Positions 47,909 to 58,581 are shown, counted from the stretch's first letter. The stretch is 64,000 nucleotides of DNA from Apostichopus japonicus (GCF_037975245.1 NC_092570.1:12937001-13001000); one strand, 5' to 3'. Numbers and translations: made by a program. The notes: generated from the letters alone by a model not told the origin.

Positions 47909-47952
<44 letters not shown>

Positions 47953-48062
47953 GCACAATAAATACATACTATACATACATACATACACAATATATACATA
48001 CTATACATACATACACAATATATACATACTATACATACATACACAATATATTCATACTATAT
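47909..48062. repeat. (TA)n followed by a 28-30-bp ATAC-rich tandem repeat
   Basis: A TA run (47909-47949) is followed by three to four copies of a unit containing acatactatacatacatacac. Microsatellite and minisatellite; not coding. Confidence 0.93.
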
Positions 48063-48689
48063 ATGGTCTATCATAACGCGTGTGTGTGTATGAACGCCTT
48101 AAATTGTACAATTTTGCTATGAAACCAACTGTGGCTAGTCTCGAACTCGACCGAGTCGTCGGGAACATGACGCAACCATCACTTCTTGAGACTGTTCCCA
48201 TCTGCATGAAAACGCGCGCCCACCACCCTACGCCCCACCCCTCTAATCGCTTCCCGATGAGTTACGAAACTTAATTAATGACCTTCGCCCGTAGTACCAA
48301 GACCTTGACAAAATCCGGCAACACACCACTTCATCGATAACAATTGATCGGGTTTATTAGAGACGTCTAGAGGTCGTGCACTGACCTACATGGAGTGTGA
48401 CCACTTCCGACTTTGCAATTTCCCAATATTGGGCCCAGAAAAATCCAAGAAATCCCACGGGCACTGTACTTTATGGATATCTAGCAATATCTAGCGATAT
48501 CTAGGGATGAAAATCTCAGATCTTCCCTAAACTGAAGGCAGATAGAGAATCGAAGCCTTCGGTGTGTAATGAACTTAAAACTGTGCGTCTTTCGAAATGA
48601 AAAGAATGTGGGGCAAAGTAGCGTAACTACTATGGCCCGACCAAAAGGGGGCCCTATGGCAAGCCGTTTTACTTTTTATTCGATATTTG

Positions 48690-49158
48690 ATGATATCATC
48701 AAATCATTTGAAGATATCATGAAATAATTGCTGATATCAACAATTATTTGCTGATATCACCAAATAATTGTTGATATCAGCAATTAATTTGCTGATATCA
48801 ACATATCATTTGCTGATATCACCAATTCATTTGTTGATATCATCAAATAATTGCTGATATCAATAAATAATTTTTGATATCAACAAATATTTGCTGATAT
48901 CAGTAAATGAATTTGTGATATCAGCAATTGAATTGTTGATATCAGCAAATCATTTGCTGATATCAACAATTACAACATATCACTAATTAATTGGTAATAT
49001 GAGGTACCGAATTGCTGATATCATTAAATGATTTGTTGATATCATTAAATGATTTGCTGATATAAGCAATTGAATTGGCGATATGTTGGAATTGCTGATA
49101 TCAATAATTCATTTGCTGATATCAACAATTCATTTGCTGATATCAGTAATTCAAGCGT
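48690..49158. repeat. Left TGATATCA palindrome array
   Basis: About 19 exact GATATC cores by my count, in units of roughly 21-24 bp such as ATTTGCTGATATCARCAAAT. The variable bases on each side of TGATATCA often mirror each other, so single units and the whole array can form hairpins. Confidence 0.93.
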
Positions 49159-49159
49159 A

Positions 49160-49603
49160 TCGAACCAACGTCTACAAAAAGGAATTGGAAAGAGTAATGA
49201 TATACCGTACATTAAACATTACAAACGGCTGAGGTGCGAAATGCAGATGTTGGAGAGTTGCAGCCAAGGATAAAATTAAGGTCGGCTGAACCATCAGCTA
49301 CTTTCAGTCCAAAAGATACTCCTGGTTCCCTGGTCTTTCAGTGGAACCACGAGCCACTTACGGTAAAAAACAGTGGCGCCTGGTAGCATTCTTTTTGGGT
49401 CTTAAGGGCGCTGTTTGGCAGGAAGCGGGCACCAAAAGGCGCCTGGTGCGCGGTTAATTTCAGCCTTGGTTATAGCGATCAACGGGAGGGGAAAGGGGAC
49501 TTAGTTACACAGAACTACTACTGCCACTGGGAGTGGTACCGGAGCTACTCATGCACTTGTTACAGGGAGGACAAACGTTGGGCAAGCACCGAGTAGGCCA
49601 GGC
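49160..49603 (-). other. Rest of the unique core of the array element
   Basis: Non-repetitive sequence between the core frame and the left array. It has mixed base composition, a short inverted motif (ggcgcctggt / accaggcgcc near 49376-49445) and no recognisable frame. If the core is a captured exon, this would be intron or 3' flank on the minus strand. Confidence 0.4.
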
Positions 49604-50062
49604 CTAAAAACCTATGAAAAATAATACCGGGGTGGTTAAGTAGTTCAAAATGAAAGACCAAAATGTAAAAAGTGTACCCTGGTCGGCGACAGAAACAGGC
49701 TGGTAAATGTGTCCATTAGACTGGCTCCCCGATGGTGGCTGCAACGTTCCGTCTGGCTGTGCCTGTGCGTCTGCGATGGAAAGGAGCTGATCTAGCACAG
49801 CTGCTATTAAATTGAACCCGTGCTCATCGATGCTCGCGTTAATCCGTTCTAAATTTCTCTTTGCTTGGAGAAGACGTTCTTTCGCTTCAGAAGTATTGTC
49901 ATTGTCAGTTAAGAGCCTCTCTACTTCGCCCAAAATCCGAGAAATTCTGTCAAGAACGATCTGTGCTTCATCATTTACCGCCATCGCCAAGGTGAAAGTA
50001 ACGCTACCCGTACCCTGTTGTCTCGCCACTGTCATTTGCATGTACTGACATCGTGTGCGCAT
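49604..50062 (-). CDS. 152-aa core frame of the palindrome-array element; function unknown
   Basis: The ATG at 50062 is just inside the right array and the frame ends at 49604. The frame is open further upstream only because the array is stop-free. Residues from about 30 to 95 look like a real alpha-helical protein, with heptad-like spacing (VLDRISRILGEVERLL ... AKERLLQAKRNLERINASI). A Pro/Ser/Gly-rich linker (PPSGSQSNGHIYQP) follows. The last 27 residues are hydrophobic and may be intron read-through, since agg|gtacac could act as a weak donor after SVADQG. Composition is unlike the AT-rich arrays (balanced codons, CpG present). I infer a captured host or transposon exon. The helical-then-linker layout reminds me of N-terminal segments of metazoan integrase-core (DDE) proteins, but I cannot confirm this. 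Confidence 0.5.
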   Translation of the reverse strand: MRTRCQYMQMTVARQQGTGSVTFTLAMAVNDEAQIVLDRISRILGEVERLLTDNDNTSEAKERLLQAKRNLERINASIDEHGFNLIAAVLDQLLSIADAQAQPDGTLQPPSGSQSNGHIYQPVSVADQGTLFTFWSFILNYLTTPVLFFIGF

Positions 50063-50090
50063 GCTTGTAAGACGGGCTGTCACGGTTGAA

Positions 50091-50655
50091 TTACTGATAT
50101 CAGCAAATGATTTGTTGATATCATCAAATGAATTGGTGATATCAACAAAAGCATGCATTAGTGATATGTACAGTTCATTTGCTGATAGCATTAAATCAAT
50201 TACTGATATCACCAATTGATTTGTTGATATCAGCAAATGAATTAGTGATATGTTGGAATTGTTGATATCAGCAAATAATTAATGATATCAACAATTATTT
50301 GGTGATATCAGCAAATAATTGTTGATATCAGCAATTCACTTGCTGATATCAGCAATTCATTTGCTGATATCACCAATTCATTTGTTGATATCATCAAATA
50401 ATTGCTGCTATCAACAAATATTTGCTGATATCAGCAATTATTTGGTGATATCAGCAAATGAATTGGTGATATCAGCAAATGAATTGGTGATATCAGCAAA
50501 TGAATTGCTGATATCAACAATTATTTGGTGATATCAGCAAATAATTGTTGATATCAGCAATTATTTGATGATATCAGCAATTAATTGTTGATATCAACAA
50601 TTATTTGCTGATATCACCAAATAATTGTTGATATCATCAAATATCGAATAGAAGT
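50091..50655. repeat. Right TGATATCA palindrome array
   Basis: About 23 exact GATATC cores by my count. Some neighbouring units are perfect 21-bp repeats (ggtgatatcagcaaatgaatt), giving stop-free 7-residue repeats in translation, which is an artefact. The array is homologous to the left one, and because the unit is palindromic the arrays are also inverted copies of each other. Confidence 0.93.
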
Positions 50656-52793
50656 AAAACGGCTTGCCATAGGCCCCCGCTAAACTGATGCACAGAAAAA
50701 GGGTAACCTCTTTGGATAGGGAGGGCCCGTTTACTGGGAAAGAAAAACTCATGCAAAGACTGAACAAGACAATATACATATTTTCACGTGATAAGGAATA
50801 CGGACATCATGATCAGGGGCTCTTTGGGTATTAATGTCTGTATCGAGCTAGTTGTGTTATTTATTATTATAATCGAAAACGAAGTTTATAATTTAAAACC
50901 CAATTCCAGCCAAACGGGACATATGATTTTATGAAAAATTCTTAAACAATAACCCAACACCCAACAGACTTGAAACTGCGTTCATTGAAAAGAAGGCAGG
51001 GCTTTCATATAAATGCAATAATAAAAGGTAAGAATAAAGATGCCTTCGGTGTATCTGGTAAGTATAAAAGCACATGAAATTAGGCTTAGAGGGAGACAAA
51101 GTTTCAGCCGAAATTAGGCCTATGCTAAATTTTGATTACTGTATTTGTACAGTAGTCTCCATTATACTCCATACAGTAGGGGAGGGGGCACTTGCCCATT
51201 CCCCCCTGGAAAATCAAAAATTTAAAAAAAATTTAAGCATTTGACATTTCAATTTCCCTCAACCAACAGTTCTCTAGTTATGTTCATTGCATACGGACCC
51301 ATAATGCATTACTGAAATTATTGAAAGTCAAAATCCTAAGACATGAGATCTCAAAATAACCGTTGTGTAAATGCAACTTGAACGGGAAGTGTCTTTTCCG
51401 ACGATCTGGGAGTATTTTTTGGCAAAAATAATCGTCGTACGCTCCGCGCCAACCGATGGTGGCGCTCCGCTTAGATAGTATCTAGTAGTGTGTTACATAT
51501 TTATGACCTACTGAACCCTCCCCCCTTGTAGACTTTTCTGCGGACGCCCTTGCTTGGACCTCCTAATAGGGGGCCCCTTTGGGCCAGGAGCCCCAAGGGT
51601 CATCGTTACGCCACTGGTGGAGCATTGCACAATAAACAGATCATAGTTACTTTTTTTCAGTCTCATTTCAATTATTCGAATTTTTAAAGCAAACAGCAGA
51701 TATCACATCATAGGCCTATCAGTGAGCATGAAAATGGCGTTCCGGGATGAACAGCCTCCAAACTGTAGATGTGTGTAGTGTTTGGTTTCGGAAATATCTG
51801 GTATTTTTTCATTTCCTTCAACGAAGTTTTATAGTAGCCAGTATACAATATGTACACCAATAAATTAACTGTGTCTGAATTTTCGAAAATTCCCTGACCA
51901 ACATTCTTCATCATACTTCCCTCTACTCGTGCAATTTTGACCGGTCTGTTCGGGTTGAAGGAGGTTTTTCTGTATTGGTTGTCTATAGATGAAATTTTGT
52001 GCAACATTATGGGTATGGTTTGGGGTGAATTTATTCACGAGAAATATGAACTTTCAAAATCTGAACAAGTAATGGGATTGAAACCTTGAAAAGTGGGGCT
52101 TACGGGTATTTTTAGCCGCGACGTAGAATCACCTACAAAAAGCAATGATCCACAGGAGATGCGATGAGGTCGAACATGATGTGTGATTGGTGACAATTTT
52201 CAAAAAGGTTATGGATGAAATAAAAACTATTGGGAAAATTCTTGGTTCTCAGGCAAAATTCTGGTTGGTCATTTCAAGCCCGGGAAGTGCCATTTCTGGT
52301 GATCTGGGGCCTGGGGGTATCAAAACCAGAAATTTTCTTGTGCGCTGCGCGCCAACCGATGGTGGCGCTCCCCTTAGATAGTAATTCGCGCCCCCCGGGT
52401 TAGAAAATCCTGGATACGCCCATGATATAGCCTACCCAACGGGAAGTGTCAGTTTAATAAATGTATAGGATTTGCGAAGAAAAGAAAAGAAACGAGAAAT
52501 ATCTTTTGGTAAGTACATGAAAACGAAAAGGAGATATGAGCAAAGGTTAACAACATGTCATACTGAATCATAAAATTCAGCTATCAATATTGGATTTGCA
52601 GTGAGAGTCTATAGTTCAGCCAAATCTCTAATGATTTTAATATTGAGCTTTTTTTCGTGTCCGTTTGGGTCAGTTACAATGTACAGTTACAGTATACGTA
52701 CGTGTTATTATTAAGTGATATAGCCTATGTTAACACTTGTCTAACGTAAGCGAGTCTACGCTATATACTGCGGGATACATCTTCATTTCAAAG

Positions 52794-54240
52794 ATGGAGA
52801 GGGATGAACTTGTTCGTATGTACTTTAAATTAGGGTTTAGCCACAAGGAAATTCTTTATTACTTCGCAGCGAAGGATCAGATAATAGTTAGTGAAAGACA
52901 TCTCCGACGCATTCTGAGGAGCCTTTCTTGTATCGCTGGAAACATTCAGATATTGTGGATGTGGCCATTTTTATATTGGACAATATGTGAACGTCTTCGC
53001 AGTTGTATGGATATCGTTAGATTCTTTCGCATTGCGTGTCTAATGGGCTAAGGGTTTCACGAAATGATGTACGCCTCTTACATTGAATTCTTGATCCTGA
53101 CGCAGTAAACCAGCGACGTCGACGAAGGCTTCAGAGGAGACGATACCGTGGTGTTGGGCCAAATTTTAACTGGCATATAGTATGGTATGACTGGTATGAC
53201 AAACTAAAACCTTATGGTATTTGTTTTAACGGATGCATAGATGGATTTACGAGCAAGATGATATGGCTGGAAGCGTACCATACAAGCAATGATCCTCACT
53301 TGATGGCGGGATACTTTATGAAAGCTGTGTTGAATGAAGCAGGATGCCCCGTCTCGTACGTGCGGACAGAGAAACTGAAAATGGGACAGTAAAAGACCTA
53401 CAAACTTTCTTGAGAAGGCATCACCAGGGCAGTTTAGAGGATCAAAAAAGCTTTGTGACCGGGAAGCGCATTGCAAAGAACGCATTGAAGCTTGGTGTAA
53501 CATTTTAAGAAAAGAAAGTGTGCAATTTTGGATCAACACCTTTTCAGATCTAAAGAAAATGATCAGTTCAGTGGGGATTTCCTGGATAAGAGTTTAATCC
53601 AGTTCTGCATCATGGCATTAATACAGGTACGTTTTTTCCATACTAACCAGGCTTCATGTTGAGATAGCCTAATAAATATGAAGATCAATAACGTGCTTCA
53701 ATGTTACCATATCACTCCACATTCAAGTTGCACAGTTTAGTATTGTAGATGTACACAGTAAATTCCAACAGTTGTGCCCACCCCCTCCTCCCCGCCCCCC
53801 CAAAACCCCAGTCCTTTTCATTGTTCGAAAAGTAAGCAATTTAATTTGCATAACAAACGCATATTACTCTAATGGTAACAAAATTGGCAACATAAATTAT
53901 TGCGCGGGACTTCATCTTTGCAACGGCATAACCTATGAATTGAACCAATTTGTCTAATATATTAACGTTTGTGATATGTATTTAGAAAATTTGTTTTTAC
54001 TCTTTCAGAGGGAAACCATGTTGTGTACTCATGGGACTGTCATCGGTTGCAACGCCACCGGAATATGGTAGAACCATCTGGGAAGCCAATTATCATGTAC
54101 ACATCTCCGGAGCTGTACAATACTGAGGACAAACTAGTTTCCGTGGATGCTCTTGAGGTTGAGGTCTGCATGGCAATGTGTTTTCAAAGACGGGCAGCCA
54201 TGCATTCATTCTACGGTCTTTCAGTTATGCTGTGACTTGA
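52794..54240 (+). pseudogene. DDE integrase-core gene, copy B, disabled, with one intron
   Basis: An ATG at 52794 begins an N-terminal helix-turn-helix-like segment (LVRMYFKLGFSHKEIL ... ISERHLRRILRSL pattern). A frameshift follows. The catalytic part (53090-53630) shows YDKLKPYGICFNGCIDGF and FMKAVLNEAGCP; the expected first catalytic HID has become HIV beside a short duplication, and the region of the second Asp is altered. A later frame gives IEAWCNILRKESVQFW. Exon 1 ends ALIQ|gtacgt at about 53627. The intron ends tttttactctttcag at 54008. Exon 2 resumes in frame with VVYSWDCHRL and GKPIIMYTSPELYNTED. The order matches the integrase-core (rve-like) proteins widespread in fish, cnidarians and echinoderms. 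At least two frameshifts make it a pseudogene. Confidence 0.8.
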
Positions 54241-55187
54241 TGGTAGAGCATGACCAGGACGTTCCGCAGAATCCACAGGAAGCTATTATTTGTACATTAC
54301 TCTCCGTGCTGCTATTTATAGAGAATTGTTAGCAGCTGGACACTGAAAAAGACCGTTGTTTTACTTGACATGTGTTGTTTATTCGCAAATCTTTCAACAT
54401 TTAATAACACTATAGGCCTAAAAAGTAAAATAAAACGAATTTTAGAAATAAGGCCTACTACAGCTGCAGAAATGGATCATTTGAAAACCGAAAACAAAGG
54501 CCGACTAAAAAGGATAAACAGGTCAGAACAGAAATTTTCATGGTAATAAAACTGATGTTACAGCTGGCCGATGCCATCGAAATTTGAAGAAAAACAAGTT
54601 GTTTGGGGAATACTTGCGGTGATAACCAAATTAAAACATATCAAAACTATCAATATGTATCCACAGCATATATGGTACCATGACACGGGCTTTCGCTGGC
54701 TACAAAATAAACCAGTTATAGGTGAATTTTCATAGCTTAAGGTACGCAAATTTTATTTGGGGGAAAGCTAATTATTCTTGATTACAATCCCCATTCTACA
54801 ATTAAAGACCTAATGTAATGAAAGTTATATTTTAGAGAGATCCCTGTCCCTTTGATACTTTAATACTAATTCGTTCCATGTATACATATGTAAGAACCTC
54901 GGTATCACATCTTTACAACGCCTTCATTAACTTAGACTCATTCTATAAGCCAAGCAATAACAAAGTAACACCAAAAAGAAATAATTTCCAAACAATGACA
55001 ACAATACTAAAGTAACAAAGTATGCTCTCATTGGCGTAGTCAAAGTGGAGAGATGGAATGGTTCCCCCCACCCCTGTTTGGTAATCGCGGTTTCTCATAC
55101 TGCCATTGTTAATTACGGTAGATGACCAATGAGAGTGCATGAAACTGATATAAGTTTACGGTAAAAAATAATTTTACTACACATAAA

Positions 55188-55261
<74 letters not shown>

Positions 55262-55467
55262 CATCAACCGTACAGCTCGAATGATGTCACCATTATAGAC
55301 ATACCTGTTTGTAGTTATCCATACAGGGTTCACAAGAAACAGCCTCATCGTTAAAGTGGAGACTTGTCACTTGTTACATAAGTCCATCAGAATTATCAAA
55401 GCTATTTGCAAACCCAATGACATAATCTGCATTGCTAAATATGTGTCGTTTTCATACTGTGTTGAAT
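54241..55467. other. 3' region of the integrase gene; otherwise unassigned
   Basis: Sequence present only in copy B; it was removed from copy A by the deletion that joins 30900 to text matching 55468. It includes an AT microsatellite. No further gene recognised. Confidence 0.45.
55187..55257. repeat. (AT)n microsatellite
   Basis: About 70 bp of pure AT dinucleotide. Confidence 0.97.
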
Positions 55468-55789
55468 ATAACCAGCCAAGCATTTTTGAATCATTCGCTG
55501 AAATGGATTTTTCCTTCTACAATACTGGAAAGTAACCACAGAATAATTGTTTTGCTAACTTGGTTGTTTAAATAACTACCTTTTAGTTTTTGTCAGGTGT
55601 TTGAAAAAATTTAAACCGAGGCTGGCAATAATTAACTCGTAATTAACTCATTGAATGCATATGGTTGCAAGAACTTTTAGATTAAAACGTAATTGTTAAT
55701 ACGTAATTGGTTCTTCCTCCTTGTCTTGAAGGTTCCATGGGTCTCTCCCAAAAACCACTCAGTTAAAGTGAGCCCCAGGAGGGTCTCTA

Positions 55790-56672
55790 AACTCAATGCA
55801 TGAACCTTCATGGAGGGGTCTACTGGCCCGAAGAAATGTTCTTCTCGACTGACGATCACTGGGGTTGGAGGGGGGTGCTCTCTCCTTCCCCTCACACCAC
55901 GTACCCTTAACTGACAGAATTTGAATTCAACTTATAATAGTAACAACATTTTGTTTTCTCAATGACAAAGTTTGAAAAAAGAATGGAGAAGAAAAGCATA
56001 TTCATGAAAAGAAACACATTTTAACATGCTCAGCTGACATAACAACATCACCCATATACCAAAGCTATTGCACAATAAATGAATGGTTCAGAGACAAGTC
56101 TAGTTTGCGGTTGGAAAACAATTTCTCTTTACGTTCATTTGTATTTCCCGCACAGCTTCCAACCAGACTAGTCTTTTCCGTTGATACTGCTACTCAAGTA
56201 CCATTTCCTCAAGGCTTGACACCATCCAGTAGGCTTTATAGTGTTTGCAATGTGCATATCTTTAACAAAAATTGGATAGGTCATGCATTATTCGCTTTAT
56301 TATTTTTAGTCTATAGTTCTTGGAAAGTGGCATATTTCCTCCTGACAGTCATTAAACAGACGCGATATCTGGTAAAGCAAAAATATCACTTTGCCAGGCT
56401 TTGGCTGCATTAGCAACAATGTCTACACGTATTTTTTTACATTAGTCCGACCGTGAGAATAACTGCAGCAGTTTAAACCCTTATGTAGTCACTTTGCATA
56501 GATTTGTATGACCTCTGTCATGTACTGTTGAAGTTGAGCTTACATGAGCTTACAGGGTACATATTATGTGTCATGCCTCTGTGCTTTAAACCGCTGGGGG
56601 AGAGGCAGTGGTCATGTGCATAAACTTTTGAGGCAATGTCCTCTATTCTGGGAATTAACCCTGGCCGTGTGG
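55790..56672. other. Unassigned sequence between shared blocks of copy B
   Basis: No counterpart in copy A and no gene recognised. The open frame around 56105-56413 has no domain features. Confidence 0.4.
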
Positions 56673-56977
56673 GCATAGGCGTAGGAGTCTCATTTGATTT
56701 GGGGGGGGGGGGGGGGGCTGTAACGACTTGCCCGAAAAATATAACCAAAATTCTTTCGCGCGCTCCGCGCGCGTTCCACATGTTAATGTGCATATCATAT
56801 AGGCATCCATCAGTTATTACATCACCTGCCAATAACATGAAATCATTTTCCGTGTTATTACCCTTCCATATTGGTTAGAATTATTGGGGAAGTCGTTATA
56901 ACAATAATGATAATAATAATAATATCAGTTTAACCATTGAAAAACACATTGCAAATTCTTCATCTTTCACAAGGTGC

Positions 56978-57371
56978 CAGTGGCGGAGCTATGGGGTATT
57001 GGTCAGGGGGGGGGGGAGAGAATGGTCTGTAGGGGCACTTTTGACACTATCTAAGCGGAGCGCCACCACAGGTTGGCGCGGAGCGTGCAGAAATTTTTTG
57101 AGTAAAGTTACTCCCTCGATCGCCGGAAATGACCCTTTCCGGGCCTTGCTAATTTGCAGATAAACGAAGAATAAATAGGTGTCATCGCCATTTGTCAGAA
57201 AATTGCACCAACAAAATGTGACAAATGTCAATAGGTGTTTGAGAACGCAATAAAAAAGTCAATAATCGCGAATAAGTAAAAAGTGGTAAAAAGCTGAAAG
57301 GGCGCCAGCAGTCCATTTGAGTCCGTCAGGGGTGCATCCGCCCCTTTGACTGTATGGACGCTCCGCCACTG
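56978..57371. mobile_element. 394-bp hAT-like MITE inserted in a minisatellite
   Basis: Inverted ends CAGTGGCGGAGC (56978-56989) and GCTCCGCCACTG (57360-57371) are perfect. The flanking 8-mers are CAAGGTGC (56970-56977) and GTAGGTGC (57372-57379), sharing the last six bases, as expected for an old 8-bp duplication. The left flank (cattgcaaattcttc) matches the end of a minisatellite unit and the right flank the start of the next. The interior includes an inverted copy of the gggaagtg...ggtggcgctcc module. Related to the CAGTGGCGTAAC-ended element at 48617. Confidence 0.8.
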
Positions 57372-57595
57372 GTAGGTGCACGCAAAATTCTCAGCATATT
57401 GCCTAAATTTTCACCCAAAAAAATTGGAAAAAGAAATGCAAATTATTATTCTTTCAGTAGGTGCCCGAAAAAATTCTCAGCATATTGCCCGAATTTTCAC
57501 CAAAATATTGATAAACACATTGCAAATTATTATTCTTCCAGTAGGTGCCCGAAAAATTCTAAGCATATTGCCCGAATTTTCACCCAAAAAATTGG
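57372..57595 (+). repeat. 84-bp minisatellite, about 2.7 units
   Basis: Units begin gtaggtgc at 57372, 57458 and 57541, with shared ctcagcatattgcc, gaattttcaccc and gcaaattattattctt. A further partial unit lies left of the MITE, ending at 56977. Confidence 0.88.
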
Positions 57596-57796
57596 TTGGG
57601 GGGGGGGGGCTGTCACGCCTATGCGTGAGGGTAAACTAGCTATGAAAAATACAATTGGTGAAATTTCCGTGCAATTCCTGCAATTTTCAGAAAACTGAGA
57701 TAATTTATGGACTTGTTTTTGCTTCGAACTCACGGTCTCGTTTTCTACCCTAAAGTTGATATACTTCTTGCAAACATGTTACAAATTCAATCTATA

Positions 57797-58195
57797 TATA
57801 TATAGTGGCTTCGTTAAGAAGCAGCTTTTCGTGACGTTTTCCTTGCTTTATCTTGCTTCTCTTAACTGCTACAATCACCTCCTTAAAAGGAAAAAAACTT
57901 CACCGAAGGAGCTATGGTTTTTTGTTTTTTCAATGTCGCAGGAAATATATGAAGGCTGAATATGTTGGAGACTGCAGTCTCTAAGGCCATTTTGGTAACC
58001 ATTAGCTTGAATTTCCAGAGAGTTTGACAGCCCGGAGAGTATTTGACCCCCCCCCCCCCGGAGGATTTTTGTTGTAAGAAGGACTTTAGTACGCAAGTGT
58101 AGTATCCTGGTTTCTCTACCCTAAGAAGACACCCTCCGCAATAAATGGACTGATTATCGCAGAACCAATAAACAGACACGTCTTCATTGTCAATC
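57797..58195 (-). pseudogene. Protein kinase pseudogene, copy B (5' part only)
   Basis: On the minus strand this begins with the Cys-containing segment DNQSIYCGGCLLRVEKPGY (about 58120-58160). It keeps SFGEVF of the glycine loop (about 57900) and, in another frame, an intact VAVKRSKIKQGK with the ATP-binding lysine, then alpha-C text LLLNEATI. It breaks off at 57797 against an AT microsatellite. Compared with copy A, the VAVK lysine is kept and the foreign insert is absent, so copy B preserves the ancestral exon order here. A deletion after the glycine loop and a frame change make it non-functional. Confidence 0.72.
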
Positions 58196-58314
58196 TGAGA
58201 CACCACCGCTAGTCTCCATCAGGGAAATGCTCGATAATGACCCTGCGGTCAACATTTTGTGCAACTGATATTTTCCGGGTGCCCCCTCCTGTCTGCTTAC
58301 GTACTTGCTGTCCT

Positions 58315-58539
58315 TCATGGAGCCACCCTAGTCCTATTGCAGCCAATTAGCACCCAATTTGTTCCCAAACATTGCTTTGCTTTTTTTTTTTCTGGAGCAA
58401 GTATTTCGTCATCTGAAGTCTCTTCATCAGTGTCAGTTTCTTCTTTATTGCTCCTTTTAAATTTTCTCTTCAGTTTTGCTAATAGCTTCCTTCTCCTCAT
58501 CTCACTGGCATTAACCTCCTTCATTGTAGCCCTGTCTCC
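58315..58539 (-). CDS. Possible exon of an unidentified Lys/Glu-rich protein
   Basis: On the minus strand an acceptor-like ttaactgcctactttcag ends at 58540 and is followed by an open stretch of 74 codons to a stop at 58315. The first two-thirds is highly charged: basic MRRRKLLAKLKRKFKR then acidic EETDTDEETSDDE and a KKKAK cluster, typical of a nuclear protein. The final residues after KQ look like read-through. An ATG at 58581 would allow a slightly longer frame across the acceptor. No family recognised; it may be part of a transposon gene. Confidence 0.3.
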   Translation of the reverse strand, partial: GDRATMKEVNASEMRRRKLLAKLKRKFKRSNKEETDTDEETSDDEILAPEKKKAKQCLGTNWVLIGCNRTRVAP

Positions 58540-58581
58540 CTGAAAGTAGGCAGTTAAATAACTGAGAGCAAATTTAACCAT

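Larger units (their letters stand above)
48617..51616. mobile_element. 3.0-kb hAT-like element with palindrome arrays and a core
   Basis: The outer ends are AAGTAGCGTAAC (48617) and GTTACGCCACTG (ending 51616), inverted with two differences, and flanked by GTGGGGCA (48609-48616) and GTGGAGCA (51617-51624), a 7/8 match. This fits a hAT-type 8-bp target duplication. Inside, a second, longer inverted pair spans 48648-50678 (gggggccctatggcaagccg and its complement, continuing about 50 bp to ttcgatatttgatgatatca). Next are two arrays of TGATATCA units and a unique core of about 930 bp with one 152-codon frame. The tail 50680-51616 holds the gggaagtg...ggtggcgctccgc module. It has foldback-element architecture with no transposase. 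Confidence 0.82.
47563..52432. mobile_element. 4.87-kb nested insertion in copy B
   Basis: The flanks join precisely in copy A: acatata|cccaacggg is intact at 28897-28912, whereas here 4870 bp intervene, with TA at both junctions (47561-47562 and 52433-52434). The left end is CAGGCGCGTATATAAGG. The right end reads ggatacgcccatgatatagcc. Both ends carry gcgccccccgggt in direct orientation just inside. A TA duplication is suggestive only, since two bases can match by chance, and terminal inverted repeats are weak. Inside are a purine tract, microsatellites and the 3.0-kb hAT-like element. Confidence 0.7.
56673..57624. mobile_element. Small TIR element with an internal minisatellite
   Basis: The ends GCATAGGCGT (56673) and ACGCCTATGC (to 57624) are inverted, each followed inward by a G run next to ctgt (ggggggctgt on both sides). 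The interior contains text like cccgaaaaatataaccaaaatt, an 84-bp minisatellite and a second MITE inserted in it. No coding. Confidence 0.55.
42524..58195. repeat. Segmental duplication, copy B (expanded by insertions)
   Basis: Collinear with 26667-33260. Shared blocks: 42524-44168, 46831-47562, 52433-52690, 52690-54043, 55468-55790 and 57797-58195. Inserted or extra blocks: 44169-46824 (TGACC-module element), 47563-52432 (nested insertion) and 54044-55467 (rest of the integrase gene, deleted from copy A). It lacks the LINE ORF1 and most of the ACGT palindrome array of copy A. Local divergence is visible throughout, so the duplication is not recent. Confidence 0.85.

Noticed and set aside
50319-50531. 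Open frame of repeated NELVISA-like heptads
   Set aside because: It follows the 21-bp TGATATCA units, which happen to be stop-free.
48690-50655. Regularly spaced repeats suggestive of a CRISPR array
   Set aside because: The units are self-complementary, variable in length, lack unique spacers, and lie in a eukaryotic transposon.
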